Shown here: positions 16,211 to 24,656 of the stretch, piece after piece | How the letters are laid out: every line of letters starts with the position of its first letter | Position numbering within the stretch: the stretch's first letter is position 1 | DNA from: Persicobacter psychrovividus | GTDB taxonomy: Bacteria; Bacteroidota; Bacteroidia; Cytophagales; Cyclobacteriaceae | Direction of reading: 5' to 3' | Assembly: GCF_036492425.1 (NCBI RefSeq) | Contig: NZ_AP025295.1 | Location: 310,001 to 374,000 of the forward strand | Length of the DNA stretch: 64,000 bases | Position numbers and translations under genes: made by a program | Notes under the pieces: model-generated | Databases searched by the model: none | What the model was told of the DNA's origin: nothing | Seen by the model: only the letters and a program-made list of their open reading frames with translations

Positions 16211-16996
16211 TTATTTTTTTGCCGACTTGGCAAAATTCACGATGTCGCCATTAAGTTCCTCTTTCACCAACTGCACCTCAATTTTTTGGCCCTTGAAATC
16301 TTCAGGCTTATCAATTAATTCTTTAAGTAAGCCCGTGGCCTTGCTGGGGTGCACAAAGAAGGAACTTTGAACATGCTCTTTTCCATTTAGTACAATTAAA
16401 CTGATATCATCGGAAATCTTTTGAATTTGTTCAAAGTGCCAATCAAAGTTTCCTTGCGCTGCTACGGCATCATAGTAATTATGCTTGAGCATCCATATTG
16501 GGCGGAACTGGCCTTCGGTAAGCGATTTTGGCTTCCAGGTTTCCCACTTTGCATTTTGCAAATCCTCTTTGTGACTCGCTGTTTTTTCTTTGGCCACTCT
16601 TATAGTATCCGCCGTAATATATACCTTCCTTTCATAAAACTCTCCGCCCCTGGGCAGCTCGGGCCCACGTCTCAAACCATTTTGAGTGATCAGCAGCAAC
16701 TGATTGTTTCGATCCAGATAGAATTGACTTTCCTCATGCCCATAATCTCCGGCGTTTATGCGTACCTGCATATAGGTCGGAAAGCTGTCGGAGTCATATC
16801 TTGATACTTCATATTGTGAATCTCCACCAAATGAAAATGGGTAGCTTTTGGTTTCTTTGAAGCTGTTATAATGCTGATCTGCATTGGCAGCAATTTGGTC
16901 TTCAGGGCTAAGCACCTGCTGAATGGTTTTCTCCTGAGGACTGTTACAGGAAAACAATACCACCGCACCAAGGATAATTGATAAGTATGCTTTCAT
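16211..16996 (-). CDS. Hypothetical lipoprotein
   Basis: A 261-aa protein with an SpII signal (AYLSIILGAVVLFSC), so it is probably anchored in a membrane facing the periplasm. I do not recognise a domain. The mature part is mixed alpha/beta with several aromatic-rich strands (SFPTYMQVRINAGDYGHEESQFYLDRNNQLL in part) and a Lys-rich C-terminus. It is alone on its transcript: a good promoter lies 14 nt upstream (17017-17047). Downstream it is followed by the separately facing SnoaL-like gene. Confidence 0.8.
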   Translation of the reverse strand: MKAYLSIILGAVVLFSCNSPQEKTIQQVLSPEDQIAANADQHYNSFKETKSYPFSFGGDSQYEVSRYDSDSFPTYMQVRINAGDYGHEESQFYLDRNNQLLLITQNGLRRGPELPRGGEFYERKVYITADTIRVAKEKTASHKEDLQNAKWETWKPKSLTEGQFRPIWMLKHNYYDAVAAQGNFDWHFEQIQKISDDISLIVLNGKEHVQSSFFVHPSKATGLLKELIDKPEDFKGQKIEVQLVKEELNGDIVNFAKSAKK

Positions 16997-17016
16997 TATT
17001 TTCGTAGATTAGAAGT

Positions 17017-17047
17017 CAAAAATAGAAACTTTATTGGTTGTGGACAA
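17017..17047 (-). promoter_or_regulatory. Bacteroidota-type promoter of the lipoprotein gene
   Basis: On the minus strand TTG (17045-17047) is followed after 20 bp by TATTTTTG (17017-17024), a perfect TAnnTTTG. The spacer is one or two bases longer than usual. The predicted leader is about 14 nt. Confidence 0.6.
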
Positions 17048-17114
17048 ATATTGGCGGCCTTGCGCATGTTACTTTAGTTTAAAACCATAACAAATGGTGC
17101 CTGTTTGTTTTTTG

Positions 17115-17168
17115 CCGATTCCTGAAGCATATATCGGTGATGGGAACGGTTGCGAAACCGCTTTTTTT
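17115..17168 (+). terminator. Intrinsic terminator in the leader region of the aldolase gene
   Basis: CGGTT and AACCG (17147-17151 and 17156-17160) enclose a GCGA (GNRA-type) tetraloop and are followed by C and seven T. A second small stem, CCGAT/ATCGG (17115-17119 and 17133-17137), stands before it. No plus-strand gene ends upstream, and the aldolase gene starts 90 bp downstream, so this is either an attenuator or the end of a short RNA. Confidence 0.6.
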
Positions 17169-17258
17169 GTTTTAAACCTAAAATGGGGTTAAAAATTCGA
17201 TTATTATACTTTATCTTAATACTGACAAAAGTCTATTTCCATTTTTATTTTAGCAATT

Positions 17259-17930
17259 ATGAAATTTTTTATTGATACCGCCAACCTAAGTGAGATTCGC
17301 CAAGCACAAGATTTGGGTATTTTGGATGGCGTAACCACCAACCCATCTTTGATGGCCAAAGAGGGAATTGCAGGTGATGAGGCCGTTTTGGCACATTATA
17401 AAGCCATCTGTGATTTAGTGGATGACAAAGTATCTGCAGAGGTTATTTCTACAGATTATGAAGGCATGATTAAGGAAGGCGTCGCTTTAGCAGCGATTGA
17501 TCCAAAGATTGTAGTGAAGATTCCTATGATCGAAGCAGGTGTAAAAGCGATCAAGTACCTTTCTGATAAGGGAATCCGAACGAACTGTACCTTGATTTTC
17601 TCTGCCACACAAGCTCTTATTGCAGCCAAAGCGGGTGCGACTTATGTATCACCTTTTATCGGCCGATTGGATGATATCGCTACGGAAGGGATGACATTGA
17701 TCCGTGATATTGTTACTATTTTCAACAATTATCCATCGCTGAATACCGAGGTATTGGCCGCATCGGTACGTGGTTCTTTGCACCTTTTGGATTGTGCCAA
17801 AGCAGGAGCGCATGTTGCCACCTGTCCGTTCAAAGTTATCACCAACCTGACAAAACACCCTTTAACAGACAAAGGGCTTGCACAATTTTTGGCGGATCAC
17901 GCCAAAGCACAGGAATTAATTGAAGCATAA
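17259..17930 (+). CDS. fsa: Fructose-6-phosphate aldolase / TalC-type transaldolase
   Basis: A 223-aa class I aldolase of the small transaldolase family (subfamily 3B/3C). It begins [14 protein letters not shown] and has [13 protein letters not shown] near residue 24. The Schiff-base lysine is Lys87 (KIVVKIPM), followed by [19 protein letters not shown] and [11 protein letters not shown]. The enzyme either splits fructose 6-phosphate into dihydroxyacetone and glyceraldehyde 3-phosphate or moves dihydroxyacetone units in the pentose phosphate pathway. Sequence alone does not separate these activities; proteins of this size in Bacteroidota are usually named transaldolase. It is followed by a terminator and then, 45 bp after its stop, by a sugar transporter gene, which suggests a role in sugar use. 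Confidence 0.94.
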   Translation: MKFFIDTANLSEIRQAQDLGILDGVTTNPSLMAKEGIAGDEAVLAHYKAICDLVDDKVSAEVISTDYEGMIKEGVALAAIDPKIVVKIPMIEAGVKAIKYLSDKGIRTNCTLIFSATQALIAAKAGATYVSPFIGRLDDIATEGMTLIRDIVTIFNNYPSLNTEVLAASVRGSLHLLDCAKAGAHVATCPFKVITNLTKHPLTDKGLAQFLADHAKAQELIEA

Positions 17931-17938
17931 TTTTTATT

Positions 17939-17964
17939 GGGATCTTTTCAGGATCCCTTTTTTT
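17939..17964 (+). terminator. Terminator between the aldolase and transporter genes
   Basis: GGGATC pairs with GATCCC and is followed by a T-run. It lies just 12 bp before the ATG of the transporter gene, so transporter expression probably depends on partial read-through. Confidence 0.85.
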
Positions 17965-17975
17965 AACTTTTTGAT

Positions 17976-19391
17976 ATGCAGGAAACCTTAAAAGTAGCGG
18001 AACCCGAGATTAAATCGGGCGCTACAAATTACTTTTTCATCGTCGGCATTACTTTGGTGGCCGCTTTAGGAGGTCTCTTATTTGGATATGACACTGCCGT
18101 GATATCTGGGGCCATTGGGCCACTCCGAGAGTATTTCAATTTGAGTGCCGCCGAGATGGGCTGGGCAGCAAGTAGCGCGCAGTTTGGCTGTATGTTTGGT
18201 GCGGCCATTGCGGGTTGGTGGTCTAATCGTTTTGGACGTCGGCAGGCCATGTTATTGGCCGCGGTGTTGTTTTCGATCTCTGCGGTCGGTTCTGGCCTGG
18301 CAGATAACTTTACCATGTTTTCTATTTACCGTATTGTCGGTGGGGTAGGTGTTGGTTTGGCATCTATGGTTTCGCCTTTATACATTGCTGAGATGGCACC
18401 TGCAGAAATGCGGGGGAAACTGGTGGCATGCAATCAGTTCGCCATTATTTTCGGAATGTTAGTCGTTTATTTTGTAAACTATGGTATCGCGGTACAAGGC
18501 GATGCGGTCTGGAATGTTAATATGGGTTGGCGTTATATGTTTGGTTCTGAAACCATCCCTGCACTTGCCTTTTTTATCATGTTGTTTTTTGTTCCTGAAA
18601 GCCCTCGTTGGTTAGTGATGAAAAACAGGGACGAGCAGGCGAGCCAGGTTTTGCAGAAAATTGGTGATGTATCGTTGATCAGTGCAAAAATTGCGGAGAT
18701 CCGAGATTCACTGAGTGATAAAGCAGGAAAGAAAATTCGTGTCAATTACCGAAACATGAAAGTAGTGTGGGTGATTTTCGTCGGGGTTTGTATCAGTATC
18801 TTTCAGCAAATCACAGGTATTAATGTGTTTTTGTATTTTGCGCCAGAGATTTTCAAGAATATGGGTAGCGGAGCCGACTCGGCGATGTTGCAGACCATCA
18901 TTGTTGGCGCGGTGAACCTGTCGTTCACGGTAGTGGCCATTTATACGGTTGATAAAGTGGGGCGTAAGCCGTTGATGCTGATTGGCGCACTCGGAATGGG
19001 GATATGTATTACCGCCATCGGTTTTGCGGCATATTTTGAGAATACCGCAGGATATTTGCTGATTTTTGTGTTGGGCTACATTGCCTGTTTTGCGGTTTCA
19101 TTAGGACCTGTAACCTGGGTTTTATTGTCAGAAATTTTCCCTAACAAACTGAGGGGAACAGGTATGGCAATTGCTGTAGCGGCACAATGGATTTCTAACG
19201 CATTAGTGGCACAAACTTTCCCGATGATGATGGAAAACGAAACCCTTGATCAGCAATTCCACGGTGGATTTCCATTTTGGGTGTATGGACTGATGTGTTT
19301 CGTTACGATCGCATTCATTTACAAATGTGTTCCTGAAACCAAGGGTAAATCTTTGGAAGAGATGGAAGAACTGTGGGATTTGAAAGACTAA
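17976..19391 (+). CDS. Sugar:proton symporter (MFS, XylE/GalP type)
   Basis: A 471-aa inner-membrane transporter with 12 predicted membrane segments. It shows the sugar porter signatures: GGLLFGYDTAVISGA in segment 1, the loop motif NRFGRRQAM, PESPRWLVMK after segment 6, QQITGINVFLYFAPEIFK in segment 7, DKVGRKPLM, and PETKGKSLEEME at the C-terminus. Such proteins take up a hexose or pentose with protons. The gene is placed directly after the aldolase gene with a terminator in between, giving a small sugar utilisation unit. The substrate cannot be decided. A bidirectional terminator follows. Confidence 0.95.
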   Translation: MQETLKVAEPEIKSGATNYFFIVGITLVAALGGLLFGYDTAVISGAIGPLREYFNLSAAEMGWAASSAQFGCMFGAAIAGWWSNRFGRRQAMLLAAVLFSISAVGSGLADNFTMFSIYRIVGGVGVGLASMVSPLYIAEMAPAEMRGKLVACNQFAIIFGMLVVYFVNYGIAVQGDAVWNVNMGWRYMFGSETIPALAFFIMLFFVPESPRWLVMKNRDEQASQVLQKIGDVSLISAKIAEIRDSLSDKAGKKIRVNYRNMKVVWVIFVGVCISIFQQITGINVFLYFAPEIFKNMGSGADSAMLQTIIVGAVNLSFTVVAIYTVDKVGRKPLMLIGALGMGICITAIGFAAYFENTAGYLLIFVLGYIACFAVSLGPVTWVLLSEIFPNKLRGTGMAIAVAAQWISNALVAQTFPMMMENETLDQQFHGGFPFWVYGLMCFVTIAFIYKCVPETKGKSLEEMEELWDLKD

Positions 19392-19412
19392 TTCTTCAGG
19401 CTTAAACAGAAA

Positions 19413-19449
19413 AAAGGCTGCCAGCGATTGATGATCGAAGGCAGCCTTT
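19413..19449. terminator. Bidirectional terminator
   Basis: AAAGGCTGCC (19413-19422) pairs with GGCAGCCTTT (19440-19449), with A/T-runs on both sides. It separates the converging symporter and betaine transporter operon. Confidence 0.92.
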
Positions 19450-19466
19450 TTTTATTTTAATTGATC

Positions 19467-20324
19467 TTAGTCAAACCAAGCATCAATGGTTTTTTTGTGC
19501 TTCTGATAGAAGTTTTTAGCACCGATTTTATCGTCTTTTTGCACATCTTTCATCAGCTCATTCAGCATCTCTTCTGAAAGGTTGAGCTTGGTAAGTACAG
19601 AAAACAATCTCGGCTTATCTTGCTTCAAACGCTTTCTTGCGATAATCGAGCAGGCATCTTTCGGGAAAACCTCTTTCGGGTCTTTCAAGAATTTCAGATC
19701 AAATTGTCCCCACATAAAGTGTGGTTTCCAGCCTGTAACCACTACAGGTTCATGTCTTAAAATGGCCTTTTCGAGGGTCGCTACCATTGCAGAACCACTG
19801 GAAGTTACCTGTTCAAAATTCAGGTTATAGGTTTTGATGGCTTTTTCCGTGTTGGCATGAATACCAGCACCACTACCAATTCCGATAATTTTTCCTTTGA
19901 ACTCATCACGATGCGCATTCAGCTCCTCGATAGAGTTAATGTCCACGTAAGAAGGCACGACCAATCCCGTAGATCCATCATCGAAAGCATTACCTACAAT
20001 ATCAATTTTGTCGCCATACACTTTCCAGTAATCTGATTGGGTATGTGGCAACCATGCATCGAGCATGAAATCACCTGTAGGGTGTTTTTTTGAAAGGTCA
20101 CCATAAATAAGTCCTGGTTCAAGGCTTATCAGTGCCACCTCAAAACCATGGGCTTTCAAAGCAACTTCCGCAAGGAAAGTCATCGCAATACCTTCCGCCC
20201 AATTGGGATAAAGGATGGTCGCTTTGTTTGGGTCGATGGGTCTTGATCCCGAACAGGAGATCATGCAGACGGTCATACATACCACCAACAGAAGAGAGAT
20301 ACTTTTATTGAGTATAAATTTCAT
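19467..20324 (-). CDS. proX: Glycine betaine ABC transporter substrate-binding lipoprotein
   Basis: A 285-aa periplasmic binding protein of the OpuAC/ProX type, tethered by a lipobox Cys (CMTVCMISCSG). The mature part has ILYPNWAEGIAMTFLAEV, DFMLDAWLPHTQSDYWKVYG and VVTGWKPHFMWGQFDLKFL. The Trp residues in these blocks are expected to form the aromatic cage that holds the quaternary ammonium group. It delivers glycine betaine or proline betaine to the permease encoded just upstream. It is the last gene of the four-gene operon porin-proV-proW-proX, 16 bp after proW. Betaine uptake protects against salt stress. Confidence 0.94.
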   Translation of the reverse strand: MKFILNKSISLLLVVCMTVCMISCSGSRPIDPNKATILYPNWAEGIAMTFLAEVALKAHGFEVALISLEPGLIYGDLSKKHPTGDFMLDAWLPHTQSDYWKVYGDKIDIVGNAFDDGSTGLVVPSYVDINSIEELNAHRDEFKGKIIGIGSGAGIHANTEKAIKTYNLNFEQVTSSGSAMVATLEKAILRHEPVVVTGWKPHFMWGQFDLKFLKDPKEVFPKDACSIIARKRLKQDKPRLFSVLTKLNLSEEMLNELMKDVQKDDKIGAKNFYQKHKKTIDAWFD

Positions 20325-20340
20325 AATCTGTTTTGCTTGG

Positions 20341-21204
20341 TTATTTTTTCTTTCCGAACGATTGCGTTACGCGATCCAGGATGATGGCAAGGATTACGAT
20401 ACCCAAACCTGATTCAAATCCTTTGGCCATATCATTCTGCTGAATTCCCTGATAAACTACTGCACCAAGTCCGCGCGCACCTACCATAGAGGCAATAACA
20501 ACCATAGAAAGTGACAGCAAGATCACCTGGTTAATCCCCGCAAGAATTGTTGGCATGGCCAGAGGCAACTGAATTTTGAAAAGAATCTGTTGTTCCGTGG
20601 CACCAAAAGCATAACCTGCTTCTATCACATCATAAGGTACATTTTTAATCCCAAGTGAGGTCAGACGAACCGCTGGCGGCAGGGAGAAAATAACAGTAGC
20701 CACTACACCAGGTGTATTACCAACACTGAAAAAGAAAATAGCAGGAATCAGGTAAACGAAGGCAGGCATGGTTTGCATCAAATCCAGCAATGGCTTGATA
20801 ATCATGTTGGCTACCCTGTTTTTTGCCGCCATGATCCCCATTGGAATTCCCAATAACAGAGAGATAAACGTAGCCGTGAGTACCAGTGTGGTCGTTTGGA
20901 TGGCTTCCACCCAATAGCCCAGAAGGTAAATTAGAATGAGTCCCAAAATAGAACCAAGTGCTAAGCCCCAACCTTTTTTGAATCCTTTTTTATTAAATCC
21001 ATCTTTCCCTGCTCGAGAGTAGTAGGCAATGGCGCCAATAAGCAAAACAAAGATTGGGAAGGGGATTGCCAACAATAGATGATTGAAGGTATCAACAGTC
21101 CAGCTGATGGCGATGTCGATGGCATTCCATATCGGGTAGAGCTTTTCTTCAAGCACCTCAATGGCCACCTTGATATATTTTCCTAAGAATATTTTTTTCT
21201 CCAT
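20341..21204 (-). CDS. proW: Glycine betaine ABC transporter permease
   Basis: A 287-aa inner-membrane permease of the OpuAB/ProW type. It has about six membrane segments: one near 48-62 (LLLAIPFPIFVLLIGAIAYY), one near 78-98, and the remainder in the BPD_transp_1 domain. The EAA loop that contacts the ATPase is YDVIEAGYAFGATEQQILFKIQLP near 194-218, with the conserved Glu, Ala and Gly pattern. The gene starts 2 bp after the stop of proV and is followed by proX. It forms the membrane channel of the betaine importer. Confidence 0.94.
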   Translation of the reverse strand: MEKKIFLGKYIKVAIEVLEEKLYPIWNAIDIAISWTVDTFNHLLLAIPFPIFVLLIGAIAYYSRAGKDGFNKKGFKKGWGLALGSILGLILIYLLGYWVEAIQTTTLVLTATFISLLLGIPMGIMAAKNRVANMIIKPLLDLMQTMPAFVYLIPAIFFFSVGNTPGVVATVIFSLPPAVRLTSLGIKNVPYDVIEAGYAFGATEQQILFKIQLPLAMPTILAGINQVILLSLSMVVIASMVGARGLGAVVYQGIQQNDMAKGFESGLGIVILAIILDRVTQSFGKKK

Positions 21205-21206
21205 GA

Positions 21207-22457
21207 TTATTGGTCGTTTGCTTGTTCTTTCATTTCCTTAATTTCTGCCCTGTCATATTTTGTTGCCTCAATGATCAGCGAAGTTTGGTAAACAACTCCA
21301 AGCAATTTGTTCGTATTCGGGTCAACCACTGCAAGCGGGGATTTCGTGCCCACCATCAAAGGCAGCATTTCTTCCACGGTATATTCAGCGTACACACTCG
21401 GTACCTCCGTTTTGATGATGTCCTGAATAGAGCTTTTCTTCGCCTTTGAAGACTCGATCGCATCTTGCAGCCACACAAAGCCGAGGAAGGATTTATTTTC
21501 ATCAACAACAGGAAGCACTTCCATTCCAGCGGTTCGCATTCTGCGGATAACCCCTTCAGGTCCGTGGTGCTTCACGTTTACTTTAGTCACTTTTTCGAAC
21601 ATCATGGTGCCAGCGGTAATGACAGACTTGCGGTCAATTTTTTCCACAAACGCCTCGACATATTCACTGGCAGGATTGGTAAGAATTTCCTCTGCGGTAC
21701 CCAACTGCTCGATCACCCCATCTTTCATAATCACGATTCGGTCACCAATTTTAATGGCTTCATCAAGGTCGTGGGTAATGAAAACGATGGTTTTCTTGAG
21801 CTTGCTTTGGATCTCCAGCAACTCATCCTGCATATCCGATTTAATCAGTGGATCCAATGCTGAAAAAGCTTCATCCATCAATAAAACTTCAGGGTTATTG
21901 GCCAAAGCACGTGCTAAACCTACACGTTGCTGCATTCCCCCCGAAAGTTCAGAAGGGAGCTTGTCGCCATAGCCTTTGAGTCCTACTGTTTCCAGGGCTT
22001 CCGCCGCTTGAGCGAGGCGTTGTTGTTCGCCTTCTCCCCGAATTTCCAGCCCAAAAGCAGCATTTTCCAATACCGAACGGTGAGGTAGCAAGCCAAATTT
22101 TTGGAATACCATGCCCAGTTCAGTGCGTCGGGTTTCAAGCAATTCTTTGTTGGTTTCCTTAGTGATGTCGTGTCCGTTGATCAACACCTTACCCGCCGTT
22201 GGGGTGTGCAATCTATTAAGGCATCGAAGCAAAGTAGATTTCCCACTGCCCGAAAGCCCCATGATCACGAAGATTTCACCTTCGAAAATTTCAAAATTGG
22301 CTTTATTGACCCCAATGGTGCAGCCTGTTTTTGCTAAAATCTCTGTTTTTGATACGCCTTCATCCAACAATTTTTGCGCACGTTTCTTTTGCGCTCCAAA
22401 GATTAATGAAAGATCTTCAACTTTAATTTTTACTGGTGTATTTTCACTCATATTCAT
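21207..22457 (-). CDS. proV: Glycine betaine ABC transporter ATP-binding protein with CBS domains
   Basis: A 416-aa ATPase of the OpuAA/ProV type. It has Walker A GLSGSGKSTLL near residues 70-80, the Q-loop (GMVFQKFGLLPHRSVLENAAFG), the signature LSGGMQQRVGLARALA, Walker B EVLLMDEAFSALDP and the switch His (FITHDLDEA). Residues from about 285 hold two CBS domains (GVIRRMRTAGMEVLPVVDENK and IQDIIKTEVPSVYAEYTVEEM, in part). In OpuA these sense ionic strength or bind cyclic di-AMP. The N-terminal extension SLIFGAQKKRAQKLL is typical for betaine ATPases. The gene follows the porin gene by 14 bp. Confidence 0.95.
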   Translation of the reverse strand: MNMSENTPVKIKVEDLSLIFGAQKKRAQKLLDEGVSKTEILAKTGCTIGVNKANFEIFEGEIFVIMGLSGSGKSTLLRCLNRLHTPTAGKVLINGHDITKETNKELLETRRTELGMVFQKFGLLPHRSVLENAAFGLEIRGEGEQQRLAQAAEALETVGLKGYGDKLPSELSGGMQQRVGLARALANNPEVLLMDEAFSALDPLIKSDMQDELLEIQSKLKKTIVFITHDLDEAIKIGDRIVIMKDGVIEQLGTAEEILTNPASEYVEAFVEKIDRKSVITAGTMMFEKVTKVNVKHHGPEGVIRRMRTAGMEVLPVVDENKSFLGFVWLQDAIESSKAKKSSIQDIIKTEVPSVYAEYTVEEMLPLMVGTKSPLAVVDPNTNKLLGVVYQTSLIIEATKYDRAEIKEMKEQANDQ

Positions 22458-22471
22458 GATGAATTTTTTTC

Positions 22472-23632
22472 TTAGAAATAGTATCCGACGTTAATATTGA
22501 AGCGAAAAGTGTAATCCGCATCTGGATTGCCTTCTCCTAAGCCTTCGTTAAAATCGGGGCCGAGCCATGGTTGGTTCTTTCCACCTGCAAGGTCAATATA
22601 AGTATAGACATTGCCTGCGGTAACCAAAACGCCAGTAGTGTTCTGGTAAGTATCTGTAAAAGATGCGACCGCTTTGTCCATATAGCCGAAGTCGTTATAG
22701 AACTGTAAGGAAGAGACTGGTCCCCAACTTACGGGTTGTGTATAAGAAACTCCGAAAGTATATAAATTGGCAGCTGCCGCAACAAAATAAGGCGCGCCAT
22801 AAGCACCCATGGCAATTAAATCTTTACTTTCGGTATCTGGTCCAGCAGTATGATATTCATATTGAGCGAACTGGCTTTTGATATTAAAGCGTTTGTAGTT
22901 CATCTCATAGTGCAGCGCAAAAGCATAATGGTCGCCCATGTTTTCGGTATCCAGATTATAGATTCCTCCATATTGGCCTGAAATTCCAAACTCATGCTTA
23001 ACCTCACCCGTGGTTGCCTTATACTTTAAGCGCCCATTAACGGTGTTTGTTTCTTTATTTCGATAACTATAATTGCCTGCCGCGTCCCTGAACGAGGTTA
23101 CATCATAGGAATAGCGACTGTAAGAAGCATCAGAGTAGCTGCCAAAATTCATCTCTTCAGCATTTTTGAAAAACGCCAGATCAAAATCCCAGTGTTCGCC
23201 CTGATGAGAATATTTGAATCCCATGTCGTGATCATCCTCAAGCCCAACGTAATAATTGATGCTGAAAAACCAGTTATGTGAATTGTATTGTGTAATCCCG
23301 AAAGGTACTTGCGTTAAACCGAGCTGAATTTCATCATTTTGGCTGAAATCATAGGCTAACCAACCCTGCTTTAGCATGCCACCACCAAACGGTGTTGAAT
23401 AGAGGCGATATTCGGCATCAAGCTTAACGCCTTTGTATTTGGCTTGTGCATTAATCCTGAAGACATCATAGCCAAAATCGCCACCTCTTTTTTTGTGGCC
23501 TTCTTTCCAGTTGGAGTAATTGTAGTTAAACCGCAACGCTCCCCCTACATGGAGTTCGGGCTTATCTTGTGCCTGTATACTGAAAGGCAGAATGGTAAAC
23601 AGTAATAGAATAATAGGTAATGAATACTTCAT
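22472..23632 (-). CDS. Outer-membrane porin of the betaine operon
   Basis: A 386-aa protein with a Sec signal (IILLLFTILPFSIQAQ). It is followed by a beta-barrel rich in aromatic girdle residues (LHVGGALRFNYNYSNWKEG, FGYDVFRINAQAKYKG) and a C-terminal strand ending FNINVGYYF, a terminal Phe as needed for BAM insertion. The family resembles phosphate/organic-anion selective porins. It is the first gene of the operon with proVWX, so it most likely brings betaine or a related osmolyte across the outer membrane. This combination is unusual because betaine normally passes general porins. The 495-bp upstream region contains candidate operators. Confidence 0.88.
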   Translation of the reverse strand: MKYSLPIILLLFTILPFSIQAQDKPELHVGGALRFNYNYSNWKEGHKKRGGDFGYDVFRINAQAKYKGVKLDAEYRLYSTPFGGGMLKQGWLAYDFSQNDEIQLGLTQVPFGITQYNSHNWFFSINYYVGLEDDHDMGFKYSHQGEHWDFDLAFFKNAEEMNFGSYSDASYSRYSYDVTSFRDAAGNYSYRNKETNTVNGRLKYKATTGEVKHEFGISGQYGGIYNLDTENMGDHYAFALHYEMNYKRFNIKSQFAQYEYHTAGPDTESKDLIAMGAYGAPYFVAAAANLYTFGVSYTQPVSWGPVSSLQFYNDFGYMDKAVASFTDTYQNTTGVLVTAGNVYTYIDLAGGKNQPWLGPDFNEGLGEGNPDADYTFRFNINVGYYF

Positions 23633-24127
23633 GCAAAAATTTTGAGTTCAGAATATTTTTAAGTTGGAAGGGTTGGGTAGGGATTGATAATCATATTGAT
23701 CAAGAGAAGTATGCTATTGAAAATAACAATACTAAATTGAATAACAAGCAGGAGGCTTATCGGTGTTATTGGGAATCAGCAATTTGTATAAAAAATTTCC
23801 CGTAATGTAAAAAATATTTACATGTTGCCTGTTTCTTTGACAGGCACGCAGGGAGTAACGGCGTGAAATATGTTGGCCCGTAGGTAAGAGGGCTATTGGT
23901 GGTAATAATTTTTTTGCCGTATTTTTTGCTGTAAAACCGATAATGACTAATTTAGTTGAAGAATAAGCAGGCGATACCCGCTTTTTTTAATTATTCTGCA
24001 AAATTAGACAATAATTTTTACAATTCAAGGCTGTTTGTAAAAAATAATTACAACTTGTGGTGTATTGAGCAATGAAATATGTCTTATATTTGTAGATTAA
24101 TTATTGATAACACCCTTTTAGATTTTC
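23633..24127. promoter_or_regulatory. Divergent regulatory region, betaine operon / XRE regulator
   Basis: This 495-bp region holds TGTAAA-type dyads. ATGTAAA and TTTACAT (23805-23811 and 23817-23823) form one, and TTTTTACA with TGTAAAAA (24015-24022 and 24036-24043) form another. A perfect 7-bp hairpin TGCCTGT/ACAGGCA lies at 23826-23846. It sits on the likely 5' leader of the porin operon, some 195 nt before the porin start. No open frame of note was seen. The promoter of the XRE gene is listed separately. Confidence 0.5.
24065..24092 (+). promoter_or_regulatory. Bacteroidota-type promoter of the XRE regulator gene
   Basis: TTG (24065-24067), a 17-bp spacer and TATATTTG (24085-24092) match the TTG/TAnnTTTG consensus fully. 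Transcription should start near 24099, about 30 nt before the ATG. Confidence 0.75.
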
Positions 24128-24655
24128 ATGAAATACTTTGCGGATAACTTAAAGTTTTTACGTCGGCAGAATAATTTTAGCCAGGAGCAATTGGCTAAGC
24201 ATCTCGGACTTAACAGAGGAAATATCGCCTCTTACGAGAAAATGACGGCAGAGCCAAAAATTGAAAATCTATTAAAAATATGTAAATTTTTCAATGTAGA
24301 GGTGTCGGAGTTTCTTGAAAAAGATTTGCAAAATATCGCAATCATTCAAGAAGAAATGGAGAAAGTGAATAGTGAATCCAATCCTACGAATTTAGGAGAA
24401 GGAGAAGCTACGGAGCACTTCATTGAGGAATTAGAGGACAATAAGAAACGCTTGGAGCGATTTATCGGACAGTCGGACGACATGCAGAAAATCCTCGAAG
24501 GTTTTCGTCAATTTCATAAATTTAAGATGTCCAACAATCCGATCATCACCGAAGATGTCAAGAAAATGTCTGATGAATATGAAAAGCTCCTTGAACTGAT
24601 GGATGCCCTTTTGTCGTCGAACAAAGAACTTATCCATTGGCTGAAGGATTCCTGA
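24128..24655 (+). CDS. XRE-family transcriptional regulator
   Basis: A 175-aa protein. The N-terminal HTH_3 domain (about 6-60) reads LKFLRRQNNFSQEQLAKHLG, LNRGNIASYEK and PKIENLLKICKFFNVEVSEFL, a standard lambda-repressor-like fold. The rest is predicted helical and charged, with a likely coiled coil around 100-170 (EDNKKRLERFIGQSDDMQKIL) that could give dimerisation. It is transcribed divergently from the betaine operon and may control it or itself; that is inferred from position only. The ATG at 24128 is 30 nt after the predicted transcription start. It converges with a barrel protein gene, with 1 bp between the stops and no visible terminator. Confidence 0.92.
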   Translation: MKYFADNLKFLRRQNNFSQEQLAKHLGLNRGNIASYEKMTAEPKIENLLKICKFFNVEVSEFLEKDLQNIAIIQEEMEKVNSESNPTNLGEGEATEHFIEELEDNKKRLERFIGQSDDMQKILEGFRQFHKFKMSNNPIITEDVKKMSDEYEKLLELMDALLSSNKELIHWLKDS

Positions 24656-24656
24656 A

